Source of the DNA: Diorhabda sublineata
Lineage: Eukaryota; Arthropoda; Insecta; Coleoptera; Chrysomelidae
Direction: 5' to 3'
Length of the DNA stretch: 64,000 nt
NCBI RefSeq assembly: GCF_026230105.1
Contig: NC_079476.1
Location: 30,432,559 to 30,496,558, forward strand
The position numbers and the translations under genes are program-made. The notes below the pieces were generated by a model, which saw nothing but the letters and a program-made list of their open reading frames with translations, made no database searches and was not told the DNA's origin. Of this stretch, positions 15,401 to 30,400 are shown piece after piece. Positions within the stretch are counted from its first letter, which is position 1, and every line of letters starts with the position of its first letter.

Positions 15401-18400
15401 TACTCTATCATTTCTTCTATTCAATAACCACTCGTTAATCTTTTCAACTACTCGATCTCCCAGTGTGTTCCCCGTGATTCTCCTCAGTATTCTTATCTCA
15501 GCTGTTTCCAGCATTCTTTGTGTTTTGGACGTGTATTGGTCTTATAACAACTTTGTAAATTCTAGACTTAGTTTCCGTTCTAATATGTTTGTTTCTTCAT
15601 TTTGAATTATTGAGACATCCTGCTGCTCTATTGGTTTATTAGTAGTTAGTTTCCATAATCTGTTCAATGTTAGTACTGTCAATTTCTATCTTACATCTAA
15701 TCGGTTATTTGCTAATGACCAGTGTTTTTGTTTTTTGGGACGAAATTACCATGTTTAGTTTCTTTGCTACTATGTTAAACTTGTGGACCAATCTTTGCAG
15801 GTCGTCTTCACTTTCTGCTATAAGGATAGCATCATCTGCATAGCAGAGAATTTTTATTCCTCTATTTCCCATCTTATAACCTTTCCTCCTTTTCGCTGCC
15901 TTTATTATTTCAACCATTATGAGATTAAAAAGTAGGGGGTTTAAGGAATTTCCCTGTCTTATACCCGTACCTATGTTTATTTCCTCCTACTAGAAGTTTG
16001 ACTGAAAATTCTTGCATTTTACACATTTCTTGAGATATCTCGGGACAGAAAAAAGATATCAATATGCGGTTTTTGCTATTTTAATGTTAATTTAGTTCCT
16101 TTTCCTCAAACTCTTATGCTTCTATTTAAATTTATGAAAAAAAATCAAAATATCTGTAATATATGGAACAACATCTTCTAGCCATCAAGTTAGAATTTAT
16201 ATATTTCGTGTTACTGAACAGAAGCTCTTTCAAACAACAGCAAATTCTTATTTGGGGAGAGTGGGAAATCGATTATCGTATAAGTGCCACTTAATTAGAT
16301 AAATCTTAAAATAATTCGCTATTTCAATTTTCAATTTAATATTCTCAAATACTTCCTTTAGTGGTAGATAAAATTCTGAGAATAAATTCCCCGTATTTCT
16401 CGAGGCCACTTTTGTATAATTTTTTTCTCCCACAGCTATGATATAATCCGCACCAGAGATTATATAAATGTTGCTTTTGAATAATAAACTCGCCATAGTA
16501 AAGTACATTATACGTTATTTGGTTTTTTGTTTTGGTCTCAATATAAAAAACCGACGACCAATTCACTTATAGGGATAAAATGAACCCTTAAACTCCGACG
16601 AACAATTTACATGTCGAATTAGTGGAGCAGGTAAACTTGGCAAAGAGTTTACCAACGCCGATATTGATTTCCATGATCTGAATTATGAAATATTTATTTA
16701 TACTACAAAGGATGGAAATAACGTTTACTAGTCGAGAGCGAGGGATGGCAATAAAGTTCGAGACTAGTAAATATATTCATATCCCTTGAAGTCTATAAGA
16801 TTTTTTTTCCTTCCTACATAATTTATTTTTGGTTTTTATTAATTTAATTCCATACTTTTCGCATTAAATTATGGATAGCATTGACAGGTTTCTATAGCTT
16901 CGTAAGCTTTGTTATTTTATCAAGAACCGCAAGTTGATTTGTATTACAGATTTAGAAGAAAATTCGTGGAAAAAATATGTTGTATTAAAATCTTCATCAA
17001 GCTAATAGCGTAAAAATTCATATCCATAGAAGATAACAGATATTTCCAAGTACCCTAAACTTCAAGTTTAAAAAAATAATAATAAATCATTATTAGTTTG
17101 ACGTTATTTATGATGATTCGCTTTTACCCAAAAGCCAAGTACCTCCCAATAAAATACAACCTTACCGGCCCTCCCAAATCCAACAGATAAAACCCGACCT
17201 CCCAGTCCCACCCTATACACACTTCGTCGATCGTCGGTGTTGCAGGTTTTCTACGATTTGCCTGCAACCTGGTGAACCGGTTCTTCAGCCAAATGACCGA
17301 CTATAGGGAATAACGTAGTCGCTACTGTACCCGCCCGCCCCCTTTTAAATTTAAAATTAACAATAAAAATTCAAAAAAATTAAGGTGCACCGGGGTAAGT
17401 GGAACCCAGGCTTTTTCTGCCAAGTGCATGTTCTGTACGGCGGCTTCTCGTGTAGTATTCTAACCTATCTATATCCCTTTAATACTCTGTAGTATATGTA
17501 GTCGATAGCGTGTCATTTCTAGCTGAACCTAGCCAGTGTTCTTTAGATTTACCTCGCAAAATAAGCTAGCACGTGTATCTTAACAGTGTGTACTTTGACC
17601 AAGGAAATAGTGGTATTTTGTGAATTTTTCCGGTAAGTACCTAACGAGTCATAGTTCTACGTGATTTAAACTTATGACAAACGTATATTTAGTGACAGGA
17701 AACTTGAATGGGTTACCCTCAAAAAAAGAAAAGCTGAGAGTTGGGTTTCATTTGCCCCTTTTGAATCGGCATGTTTCCATTTTTTTTTAATTCTGCACTA
17801 CTTTATTTGTTTCACACATGGTGCGTACATATGTTCGAAAGAAGGAGTTACCTAAGTACTCTAAGCAGACACTAAAAGCTACCGTTATATATAGAGCATC
17901 AATAGTTTATAAGCCTACACTTTACAACACTTTACAAACATATCAATGGCCAAAGGGGTGTCAAAAGCTCCACTATGGGTAGAGCTACTTCCTTATGAAA
18001 AAAAAAACAGAAGATAGCTGAAAATATCAAAGTAATAGAAAAATGGGGATTCGGTCTTTCGAAAAAAGAAGGGTTGACCATTAAAAGCTTGTATGCGAAG
18101 GAAAATAAAATTCAGACTCCATTCAAAAATGGTGCACTAGGAAATGCTTTTTTTTTACAGATTTAAAAAAAAATTCCAGCTTAGCCAGAAAAAACAACAA
18201 ATAGTTGAAGTAGCAAGGAAAAGGGGTATTGACCCCGCTCTGTTAAAAGATGTTGTCGAAGATATTCCGTTAACACGAATTTATAAAATAGACGAAACAT
18301 CATTTTGCTTAGATCCAAGCAGAATAAAGGTTGTTTGCCAAAACGTATCAGCTGCTTACAGGGCAACAATTGGGTCCGGAAAAGAAAACATTACGGTCCT

Positions 18401-21400
18401 ATGGCAAGACAAGAAAATATAATAATGGTGAAACTTCCCCCACACACCACCCATGTGCTTCAACCAATGGATCTAAGTGTATTCCGACCTTTGAAAATAA
18501 AATGAGAGGAAGGACTTATAAAGTGGCATAGGAAGGACTATGGTTAGAAACTACAAAAATCTATGTTTTCTGCTATTATTTCCAAAGCTTAGGAAAACAT
18601 AGATCCGTTGATTATCAAACATGGTTTTAAAGGACGGGAATTTTTCCATTTTGCAACTCTTCAGTTCCTATCGAAAATTATGAACCACAAGCCTACAGAC
18701 GGATATCAGGCACGCAGAGCCAAGTTTATTAATTTTAAGATTGGGATCCAACTCATGTTATCACTATCCAAGTCCTATTTTCTTCTCAATCTTAAATATT
18801 GATCACTATACACGCGTTACTGTTAAATTTACCTTTAGTTGACCTGACCTTCAATAATCACGTGTGTCATAATGAAATATTAAACACGATGATTATTGAA
18901 AACAAAACTGTTTATCATAACATAGCACACATACGAAATTGATTAAGCTGTTATCAAAAACTACTCACCTCTTCTTCTTCTCTTTCCGCTTTTGTTGCCT
19001 CTCTATAATGTTCCAGTGCTTTCTGAATATTATTGTTTGTTTTCGATAATTGTTCTACACGAATTTGTGCTTCAAGTGTTTCTTTTTTCTCTTTCTCTAT
19101 CGCAATTAATCTTTCTTCCGCAAGTCTTATTTTTTCCAATTCAGCTTGTCTTATCGCTTCTTGTTCGGCTTCCATTTTCAATTGTTCCGCCATTTGAGGA
19201 GTTATATTTCTGTCCTTTTTCTTTTTGCCGCTGCTTTTCTGTAACAATAAATTTATAAAAGATACAGGAAATAGGAATATTCGATTGGAAACCTTTTTCT
19301 TTTTCGATTCCTTGCCTTCCTCTTTTTCTGTAATACCTGCAGGTTGTAGGAGAAAAAAGTATTATATATTAAATAGTCCTAAAAACTGCTTAAACAATTT
19401 GTAAATAATAAAATCTGCAATTAGTGAATACATGGTCCTCTTGAAAAATTGATCACTACATACTATACAGATCGTGAGATGTGCATTTAACGACACTTTT
19501 CTCTGCAATTTCTATCAATTCCTGCGCTTTCCGCTCGTCTCAAACCATGGTAATTAGATCTGAGAAATCGAAGCAAAATGCAAAATTTTTGGTTGATAAA
19601 AACTTTTTTCTATCATATGTTTTCCGTAAAAATTCTGACTTTAAGAATAGCAATGTAGGAGGAAATAAATGTTACTAATTAAAGCTTCTAATATAAAAGA
19701 AAATGTTATTTCTCTTTCTTAATGGAAGCGAATATTAAATTAATAATATATACAATTCACTAGATTCATCTTACTAGATACACAAGCTTCTATCGTATTT
19801 AGCCTGATTATTCAAGAAGCTGTGGACCTTACTGCTGAATTATGGCAAAGTGTCAGAAGGAGCAGTTCTCTTTCCGGTGCTCTGTAACATCTATACGTAA
19901 ACAAACTGATAATCCTCTTCGCTATAGACACTGACATCGCCACCAGGTGCACCCAACCAAGATAAATAGCGCGAAGACTTCAGAAAATCATGAAACAAAT
20001 CGACGACTGAAAAATAAGACCCAAGCAATATTCTTCGAAAAGATTAGAAAGATACTAGAAGGCTTGGACATTGCGAGGAAAAAAATCACCAGTACTACCA
20101 AGGCCAAATACCTGAACGTGATACTAAACCAAGAATTGACGTTTAAGGACCACGTCGATTACCATATAGACAACATAGGGAAGGTACTAAGACGACCAGC
20201 AGAAAAAGAGCTGGAAGTTGGAACTGATAACTTCCATGTCATCAGAGCCATCCTTGTTTCTATCAGGATTTAAGGATCTAGAGCGCATCAGAAGATGTAG
20301 TTGATTGCATTTGAGCAGGATACGACAGGACCTACTAATCCATGATTATTGGCAGGATCTCAGGTAGAAACATCAAATGGATGCTATAATATCGAAGTAT
20401 GAAGAAGAGCGATCAACAAAGAAGACTGACCAGTTCAAGGGATGAGACGGGGGGAACGGCAGGAAACGTTTTCCAGAAATTCTAGGATAGTTTTATATTT
20501 ATACAGTGTGTTTAACAGTCTATATTTGTTGGTTGATCTCTGACTATCAGTGGCGACTCGTGGTCAAAAAATAGGTGTTCTGCTATGTTTTCAGTAAACC
20601 TCATTTTGTGGAAGCTTTTTTGTCGTTGTTAAATTTTTCCTACTTAACAGTTTTTTCTATATTTAGAAATCTTTTCATCGTATGATTATTTGTAAAATCT
20701 GATTTGATATTTATTAAGTAAAGGTAAAAACTTTCATTCTGCATAAAATAAAACATACTCGACACCTATCCAACGCGTTCGTCATGGACTCAATACTACG
20801 AACAGTTAAATCATGTCACTGTTTTAAGCCACCAGTACTATAACTTGGGTGAATTATTTAATCGGGTGACTTCACTAGAGTTGTTTATCTTATCATTTAT
20901 TTATCTCTCATTGTTTTGAAAACTTTGCAGCGCTAAAGCGCTTGTTTACTAGCCGCCCTTTCTGTCTATCTGTCTATCGATTGTTCAATTACAAAATATT
21001 GTGAAATAACTTACTATTTGATTAAAATGATAAATATTTAAGATAAACCTAATAATTATTACCAACTGTGAAACTATTTCTCACAATTTTTGCGAGTCCA
21101 GAAGTTATATTTCAAAAAACATTTTTTTCGATACCTGGTTCGTTTGAAGTGAATAATACATATTTATGCAACAAGTGAGTAAAGTGATACTTTTTTTCAC
21201 GAGTAGGACGGCAATTCCTACGAGCTAAAAAAGAGTTTTACGAGCTTCATACAAAATTTTTTCTACGTCCGTAGACTTAAAAAAACTTTTGTCAATTTTT
21301 ATTTTTTAATAGTAATATTAAAAGTACAATTGTGAGCATTATTAATTTGAAGTGAAGAAGAAGTTACATTACTATTGGTACTTGAAATGGCAACATTTAA

Positions 21401-24400
21401 CGAGTTCAAAGAAATAACATTTACAATGTTGCTTGAAGTCGAACTTGTTGCTCCCTTTAAAATTTTCTTTGCGGAAACCATTTTGTTTTTTATTGAGTCG
21501 TCTATGCAACCCTCCGCAACTGTGCTGGATTTTCACCCACCGTGCTGCTTCAGTTAAATTATATCACCAGCGTAATCCACAAATAGAGACGCCTAAGAGC
21601 GTCAAAATGTATGCCCATTGTAGTTTTATGGATAAGGTAAATTCAAATATGTGGCGATAAGCGAGGGAATTTTTGAAACGGTATCGATACCTACAACTGT
21701 AAAAGGAAATGTGTTTTGACATTTGTGGGTCGTTGGATTTATACTTTTTATAAATGTTCACCAAGTTCAATCTATTGTCAGATATTTCACAGTAAATCGA
21801 CGATGAACATGAGTTTCGGTATCAAGTACTGTGATAATTAAAACATTTCCGGTATTCTTGATATCGTTACACTTCTTTTTTTTATTATTCCTCCCTTCGC
21901 AGTGCTCCAGCTATTCCGAATATTAAAGCAACCTGTAAGATGTTACAAATAATAAGCTTACATTAAAATGTTTTGCTGCCATACCTTATGCATGAGATTA
22001 TGATCGTCTGCAGCTTGCAATAGAAACTTAATTTCTTCACGGGCAAATATTTTAGATTTTTTGGGTCTATAACCAACTGATTTATATTTCAAAAATGCAT
22101 TGAACTTAGAGTATTTACTGATGTCAATGTCGTTATTTACCATTAGGGTGCCTTTTAGTTTTGAATAAATCGACCAAAGTGTTGAAGACTTTGGATCTAG
22201 TTTCAAAGTAAGCTAGTAACACTCTTCCTGTGAAGCTGTTTATGCTTTTTTTAGTGCGCTACTTCATAAAAGAATTATCTTCTTCTTCTTCTTCTTCTTC
22301 TTATTTTAAGACTGTGTCTTGTGTTTTCAAAGAGGCAGCCTAAGTTGTGACTACGAGGACCAGCTCTCATACCAGCGCTTTGGTGGTCTTCCAGGCGGTC
22401 TACTTGTATTGGGTCTCTCTTCCTTTGCGATTTTTGCCAGTCGATCGTTGTTCATTCTATTGACATGATCTCTCCATGCTCTTCTTCTAGTTCTGGCCCA
22501 TCTCACTATATCCGGAACGTTACACATTCTTCTGATTTCATTGCTCCTTATTCTGTCTCTTAGTGTTTTCCCTGTGATTGAGCGTAATGTCTTCTCGGTT
22601 GTTCTAAGAATTCGTTTAGTAGTTGCAGTCTCCGCCTTCGTTTCTATGGCGTATGTCATTACTGGTCTGACACAAGTTTTATATATCCGTGTTTTGCTTT
22701 CGATACTTAAAAATTTATTCCTCCAAATCACGGTTCGAAGGAATCCTAGATGCTGCTGTTGTTTGCGTTTTGATTTCTTGTTTCAAGTTCCTATTGCTCG
22801 TGATGTTAACCCCCAAATATTTAAAAGACATAACCTGTTCTACACTTTTATTATAAATTGCCAGTTTGCATCTTCTTGGTTCTCTCGCTATTGTCAAGGA
22901 TTGTGTCAGGAGTAGGAGAATTCAATATGATCATATCGAAACAGACATAAAAGAATTATATTCCTTTAAATACTGTTCCCTGGATTTCTCAAGGAGAAGA
23001 TTCATAGTCGCTGCAGTTGTCGATTCAACAACATCTTCTAGCGTGACAGTTTATCAGAGAAACGAATTGACATGAGAAAGAGAGGCCACTATTTTGGTAA
23101 AACAATTTTATATTTTATAAATGACACGTTATGGCACTTTTTTTTTCAAGTTCTTTGACCGATTTAGAAATTACATTTTTTATGAATGCAAATGAATGAA
23201 AAAAAAAACCGTGAATATTATAACGGACGTAGAAAAAATATATTAATATAGTAATTACATGATAGAATATCTACTAATATTTGGAGTCACATTAAGCTGA
23301 GCTACTCAAAAATATCTAGTTGCAGATTTTTGGCATTCTTATATTTTTATTCTAATGAACTTGAACTAATGAGCATAAGTACTTCCAGTATCCAGACTTA
23401 TCGACTAAGTCATTGAATTCGTTTAACAAAAATGACAGGCTAATGAAAATAATGAATACTGATATAGCTTTTTTTACTGCGAAAATATTAGCATAATAAA
23501 TTGATGTCTAAGTTAACTCAAGTTCTATTTGCGAAAGTTATTTTCAATTTCTAGTCCTCTGTGTATCGGACTGCTAAAAAGTGGGTTAAGCGAAGATGTT
23601 GTTCCTCATAAATAGTTATGTTGTAATCAATTTTTCAAGGTGAGCTCTTTGGAGAACACTTTGAATAAGAATTCTTTTTAGTTAAAGACTGATATAGTTG
23701 CGTCGCATTTAACAGAAACCATTTCTTGTAATTGTAATATACGAGTATATATGTACAAGATTTTAGTAAAAAACAATCCTTACTTTCAGAAGGTGCTGTC
23801 GCTGAGGGTTGTAATTTCATAATTGTAAGCATTATATCTTCCTCTTCTTCTTCTGGTTTTTCTTTCTCCATTTTCCCAGCCTTTTTGGATTTGCCTTTCT
23901 TTTCTTTTTTAGGTTTCTTTGGCGGTTTCTCAATTTGAATTATAATGAAAAATATTAAAATATTGATCAAAATTTTTTAAACTCATTTCTGCGCAAGAAG
24001 TTTAATACATACACTTCTTTTGGAGAAGAGTTCCCTTGAATCGGACATTTTTAATGGAATGTCTCTACGTAATAACACATTAATATTTATTTTTTCTATC
24101 GAAAAAAGTGCTTAAGAAACTCGCGAAGTGTTAAAATCTATGTTCTCTCTAATCTAGAGACTACAAATTGCCTCGATTGTGCCATGAAGACACGGATTTT
24201 ATACACGAAATACAAACAAAATTTTCTGTACAACTTTGAATGTGAATTTAGATCGTCTGGGATATATTAAAAATAAATACATTACATCTTGACGTGGTCT
24301 TTGTCCCGATATGTTATCCCTTGTAAATGACTGTCGTCTTGAAAAAATGAGTCCATAAAATATCATGGTAGCTGAAAATCTGCCTCCGTAGGAGAAGCAT

Positions 24401-27400
24401 ACTTAGAAGATAATAGCAAAATTGAGATTTTAAAGAAATATTTTGAATTGTCCACCTTCTTCCAAACAAATTACAATATCTGATAACATTGTGGAATCAA
24501 CTCAGCAGCAACATGGAACATCTTCGGAAATTTATGTTGGAAGTAATTTTTCACACTTTACTATCAATTATTATTCCAATAAATGAAATTTAATTTTGGG
24601 AATTATTTTGGCACGGAAAAGTCAATATTTACGCATCATTAGAGATGTAGAAACGTTTTTTTGATGTTTTAACACTATTTCTAACACTGAGGACATGTTT
24701 CCATACTTTTCAATATACAGAAGAAAACCACAATGAATAACAAAATAATAGGTAATCATTAGTACATAACTCCATAGCAAAATTAAACCAGTATGCCCGG
24801 AATTAAATATTATAATTAGAATAGAAGTACATAGTTTACAAAGTAGAAAGTACTTTCCAGTATTATATTATTGCGCCATGCGGGAAAAGATTAAATTGAT
24901 TTGATTTCAATTGGCAAGTGATTGTGCGTTTTTTTGCATTGTAAAATATTGATCCAGTAATGTTCTATATCGATAAAACTATGGCTAACAAATTACCAAG
25001 AAGTTAGATAAAATCGATTCAGCCTCCAGCGCCACTAAAATCTTAATTCAACAATGTTGTTGAAGCTCAGCGCGTTAAGTCCATTAACTTAACTTCGACT
25101 TCATTAATAGATATTCAAATGACCGAAAATGTGTTTTAGCGAAAATACCTACCAGAAATTACTTCAAATGTAACCGCTAATTACAATGTTGAGTGAAATA
25201 TAAAAATAAGTTGCATTTTGATTCTGAACCTCGTTTGAAACACATAAAAAACGCTTCACTGCATTTAGTTCATTAGAGTTCTTATAGTGAAAAAGGAATA
25301 CGATATTCATTGACTGGTAGGTAGTACGATATTCGTCAATAGAAACTCTCCTTCTCCAATGAAAAATAGATGGGGAAAGTACCTTATCTAACTCAGCACC
25401 TATGTCAATACCATCTTCATCAATAGATAGTTTCACGATTTTACCTTTAGTCACGTGCTTTTTTTTGGAAGCTTGTTTCTCTTCTTCTGGTGTTGAAGAT
25501 CCTGATGAGTACGACTCCTCATCATCCTAAATGTAAAATATGACAAATTTGGAATAAGAATTAAACTGGTTCATTAGGAAATGTATACCTGTGTTAGCTG
25601 GAGGAAACTTTGTAAAATATTTTTAGATTTTGACTTAATTTTGCTAGGCTTCGATTTCAACGTCTTGGAGCTGCCTGCGCCTTTAATAACAACGATAATA
25701 GTTTTAGCAAATGGGGTTTACTCTTTAAAAAACAAGTATTTGATTATCTTCATCTTTATTGCGTAAGTGGTCTGTTTCTAATAGATAGTAGAATAGCAAT
25801 AGACTACCAGAAAACGTAATATTTGATAGAAAATAATAGTCTTCATTTTATGCGAATGAAAATCTGAACTACCTCAAAGGAAAAAGCTGAATATATCGGA
25901 AACTGCTACTTTTTCGAGGATCTTCTGATTAATCCTATGTAAATCGATAAATGAAAAGTATTTCACATGTAATACTGCTCGTAAAGTAGCATAACATTGC
26001 AAGCGATGATAATAGCGGAGCTGCTTCTATTTGAATTTTTTTACTAGAAAATCGGAAAGTGGTATGCTGTTGATGAATCTTGTGAGGTACACATTTCTTC
26101 AGCGAAAAGCTAGATTGCGCAAATCGTTACCAGTTATGGGTATAGGATATACCTATCTCTTTTTAGTGTCCTGCAACTAGTGATAGATAGTGAAAAATGC
26201 GGGAGTCGGAGCAGAGGCGTTGCAAGGATTGGACTCATGTTAAAAACAAAGTTTACTGTTAGTGGTCTAGTAAGAACACCATTTAGAGTCAGATTTACGT
26301 AAACGATCACATGGGTGCCAGTGCACTCTGTGATATCCACGCGGCTTGTTCTGTTTGTCTGCAACGATTTTTTGTGCAAACGCTAATTTGTTCGATTTTT
26401 ATTATACCAAGTCTAAGTGAACAACGCAACGTGCAGCTGTGAAACATTGTTTTTAAAGATGGCGCTTTGGGAAAAACTACTAAACCTAAAAAAATACGAG
26501 TGGTTGAAAAATGACGACATGTCGATCCACAAGATAACTGTCCAAAAAGGTTTGGGAATCAAAAAGAATTGTTCGCACTTCAATTGACTTCAGTCATGAA
26601 ACCTGACGTACTTTAAAAGAACAGGTTGAAACTAGTCCACATTACAAAGAGTGTGTAACAGTATTTGTCAAAAACGATCCCATTTGTGGTAGACAGGAGA
26701 CTGATTTTTCTACCATGATAATGCACCTGCACCGTTTAACAGTTAGGCTAGAAATGGCATGCACCACACACCTTACTCGCCTGTCCTGGCCTCGTGAGAC
26801 TTTTCTCATTTCCACGCATGAAAAGAGGTATGAGAGGATACCGATACAACGTGGAAGAAACGACGAAGAAGCTGTCAGCCATGTCTAAAGATGAGTACGA
26901 AAACAGTTTCGAATATTGGAAGCATTAGTTATATTAATGTATTAGTTGTAATGGGAAGTATTTGAAAGGGATAATTCATATAGTTTCGGTTATTTTTAGG
27001 CCCTCTTCATCAGAAGTATATCAGTTCTTGTCCACGCGAAGAAATGTTTAAGATATAATTTAAAAAAAGCTTTCACTGACCTAATACTAAATTAGATTTC
27101 GTAGACGAATCCAATGGGTACTGAGTCTGTGAAGCAGCAAGCATCATTTGGGACTGATATTCCTGTTTGGTCATTGTACTAGAAGGTATCACAATTGGTG
27201 CATTGAACTTCTTTTCCGCTTTTTTCTTTCCCTTCTTGCGTTTTTGTTTACCATCTGGTACCTCTGAGGCTATAGGAATTGTGAAACATATAACATTTAC
27301 TTTATTGACTTTATTGCGTATTTTTCCATAAAAAAACATTTTAAAAGAATTATAGAAACTAAAACCACGCTTCTAAGAAGCAGATCGACACCAAGAATAA

Positions 27401-30400
27401 TATAATTATTTCAGTGGTAACAAATACATTATTGAAATTCTTTAAATCGCTAGATATAGACCCCAATAAGTATTGGGTATATCGGGTATAACTAATAAAA
27501 TATTTTAAAAATCTGTCTTCAGCAGTAATGTTCTCCAGCTCTTCTCTAACTGTTTAATACTTTTTCTGTGAAACACTTTTCATTCAACATAGACTTTAAT
27601 TTTGATACACTTCAATAAAACCAAATTTCTTTACAAGGAGCATTCTTTTTAAGTATGCAAATAATCCGTGAGAGGCAGATCTAGAAAATAAGTTGATATT
27701 TTTTTTTCTTTTGCATTTGAGAACAGTTTTTCTTTATTTCGAGATTCGTTGTTAATGTTGTCAATCTTTGTGAATATAGTCCATGAATAAAACAATCCCA
27801 AAATACCGTTTCCATAAACTCAGTAGCTGATGTTTTAGTTCCTTCTTGCGGCTTTTACTGGCTGTTAATCACTTCCGATTTCTTCTATTCGGGAGTACAT
27901 TAATTAATCATATTGTCACATTTATTAGTGCAGACCTCAACCAGTGAGAATTTTTGCTTCCCTTTTTCAAAAATGGGAATTAAATTTTTCAAAAATCGAT
28001 TTACATCATCCATTCCTATGGTTTATCCATTTCCATTATCAAAAGAGAATAGAAACGTTACTTCTTGATTCTTTTTGTTAGGAATTAATAAGGGAAATCT
28101 ATAATCTATTTATGGAAATCATTCCTCATTCTCCATTTCTCTCTTTTGAAGTTATTCTGTAATCCCTCTAGAGAAATAGTTCTGCATATTCATACAAGAT
28201 TTTTTGGCGTTAATCCTTTTAGATTTTCTACCAATAGGTACAATGCAATATTTTTATTTTCATTTCAAATAATTTCATGTAGAAAAGACCAAGAATATAT
28301 TAAAACATTATAATTTATTGGAAAATATGCGGTTCTAAATTGACAGTTTTAAATTTTCGCGCGAAATCGGACCTTTGATTTAATGACAACTTTCCTGTTT
28401 GTCACTGTCGTATTTGTTATACATTAGCTTTCATATATGCTTTTGCATATTTCGGTAGTCTTTGGAGATATTTTCTTGTAAGAATTTGAAAGAGACTATC
28501 CATCAACATCAGGTGCTCATAACAGTACTAGTATTATCCCAAACTCATGTTTTGTGCCAATTTGTCTATCTTCGAACCCAAACCTGAGAAAATAGTGGTT
28601 TCAAGCTGCGAAGAGAAATGACAATTATTATTATATAAGTCAGCTAATATACTTGTAATATGTTTAATTAATCTGCTGGTAGAGAAAAACATGTTAGTAG
28701 CAAACCTAAAGCAAGTTCAGAAATAGTTAGTAATTCAGTAGAGTAGCGAATAATTTAAGAATTTAGTGCGTTAGAAACAAAAGAGTTGATTTTTTTACAG
28801 GTATTTTAATGCAGACTAATAGATATAAGACAAGTTTCAGAGGTCGAGAATCTGATAGATTTACGAATTTTTTTCGAGAAAACTATAACGAAAAAATGTA
28901 GGAGACCCTTTTAATTGAGAAAAACTTACCCTACAACGTGGTATTTTTATTTTCTTATATATTCATCACAGAATAAAATAATGGGAAATTTTGGAAATAA
29001 AAATGATTTTGGAAATTCTGTTGACATTAGAAAATCGATAGACGATATCGATATCGATAGAAGTTTTTCTTAAATCAGTTAGTATGCTTTTAAGTCAAAA
29101 AAATCAAACTTTTTGCTTATAACTTTTAGTGAAAAACTGCCTCCTGGTCTACTGGACTGGTCTACTAACCAGGTTCGCATCATACATAAGAGCCAAGTCG
29201 TGTAATGCATTATTACATTGTTTTTTATTTGTTTATTATATTATTGTAACTTGTAAGATGAGAAAACCCATATTTTATTTCCCATTAATAGCATTTATTC
29301 GATCGAGTATGTAACATGATAAAATAAATTGTTAAAACTCAAAAAAAAACTGATTTTATTCATGTTTGAGTTTGAAACTTGGCTTGCAGCGAACCAACGA
29401 GTAGACAAGCGCTTTTTTCTTGTCTAAGATTGTAATGGAACTTCTTATATTAAGCGCTGCATCACTCGCTATTTCATTTGTTGCCAGATGCCTGAAGGAT
29501 ATTTAAGTGATTTAGTGAAATTTTACAAGATATCTGTTTTCGAAACTTAATTTATTTTGTATTGTTTTGTTTTGTGATCGATATTAAAAAAATAGCATTT
29601 AGCTTAGATATAGGACCTGAATTCAAAAAAATGTCTGCGAAAAATTACGAACGTTACAATAAATCTATCCACGACGAAACTTGATTGTTTTTGTAGTGGT
29701 CTAGATGTAATCATAACTTGAGATTCCAATTACTTTCTTCTTATTATATTAATTTCGCATTTTATGAAATTTAAAAATTATTCAGACTACGAACAGTAAG
29801 AATTAAGTTGAAAATCAATGACAAAACTCGCAATGAACGAGACATAACTGCCGTGGAACTTGAAGAATTGCAATATTTACAAAGTGTGGATTGAAAACTT
29901 ATCAAGAAGAAACTTTAAATTAAATTATATAACAGTTAAAAACGTGAAGGATTCTTTTCCTGATAAGAGGGAAATACTTTTCAGAACGTAGAATATAAAA
30001 AATTATTTAAGATCGACCATGAAGAAAAACCGACTAATAATCTTGCCTCTAATATTTCAATAGAATCGAGCCAGCCAATAGATTTAGAATCGAATATATA
30101 ATTAAACAATTTGCAAAATGTAACAATTGTATATAAAATAAAAAATGCCGAATTAATGATTTTGATATCATAGTTCATTATTGATCATTTCAACTACTTG
30201 TACGAAATAATGAAGTAGCTATAATCTAGAAGAAATTTAAACTAATGCTAATGTGGCGCTACCCTTAGTTAATGCATTTCGACGGAAACTTTTTATATAC
30301 ATAGATTGTTCTTCTTCCCTCTATCCTCCAAAATAAATTGGTCCCTTCCTACACTTGAAAACTCTGCACTTTCGACAAAAAATTTACAACTATGTCAACT

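Noticed and set aside
20548..20972. Possible hAT MITE (CAGTGGCGACTCGTGG start, AGCCGCC...CTG end)
   Set aside because: The left end looks hAT-like, but the proposed right end matches poorly and no 8-bp target duplication is visible.
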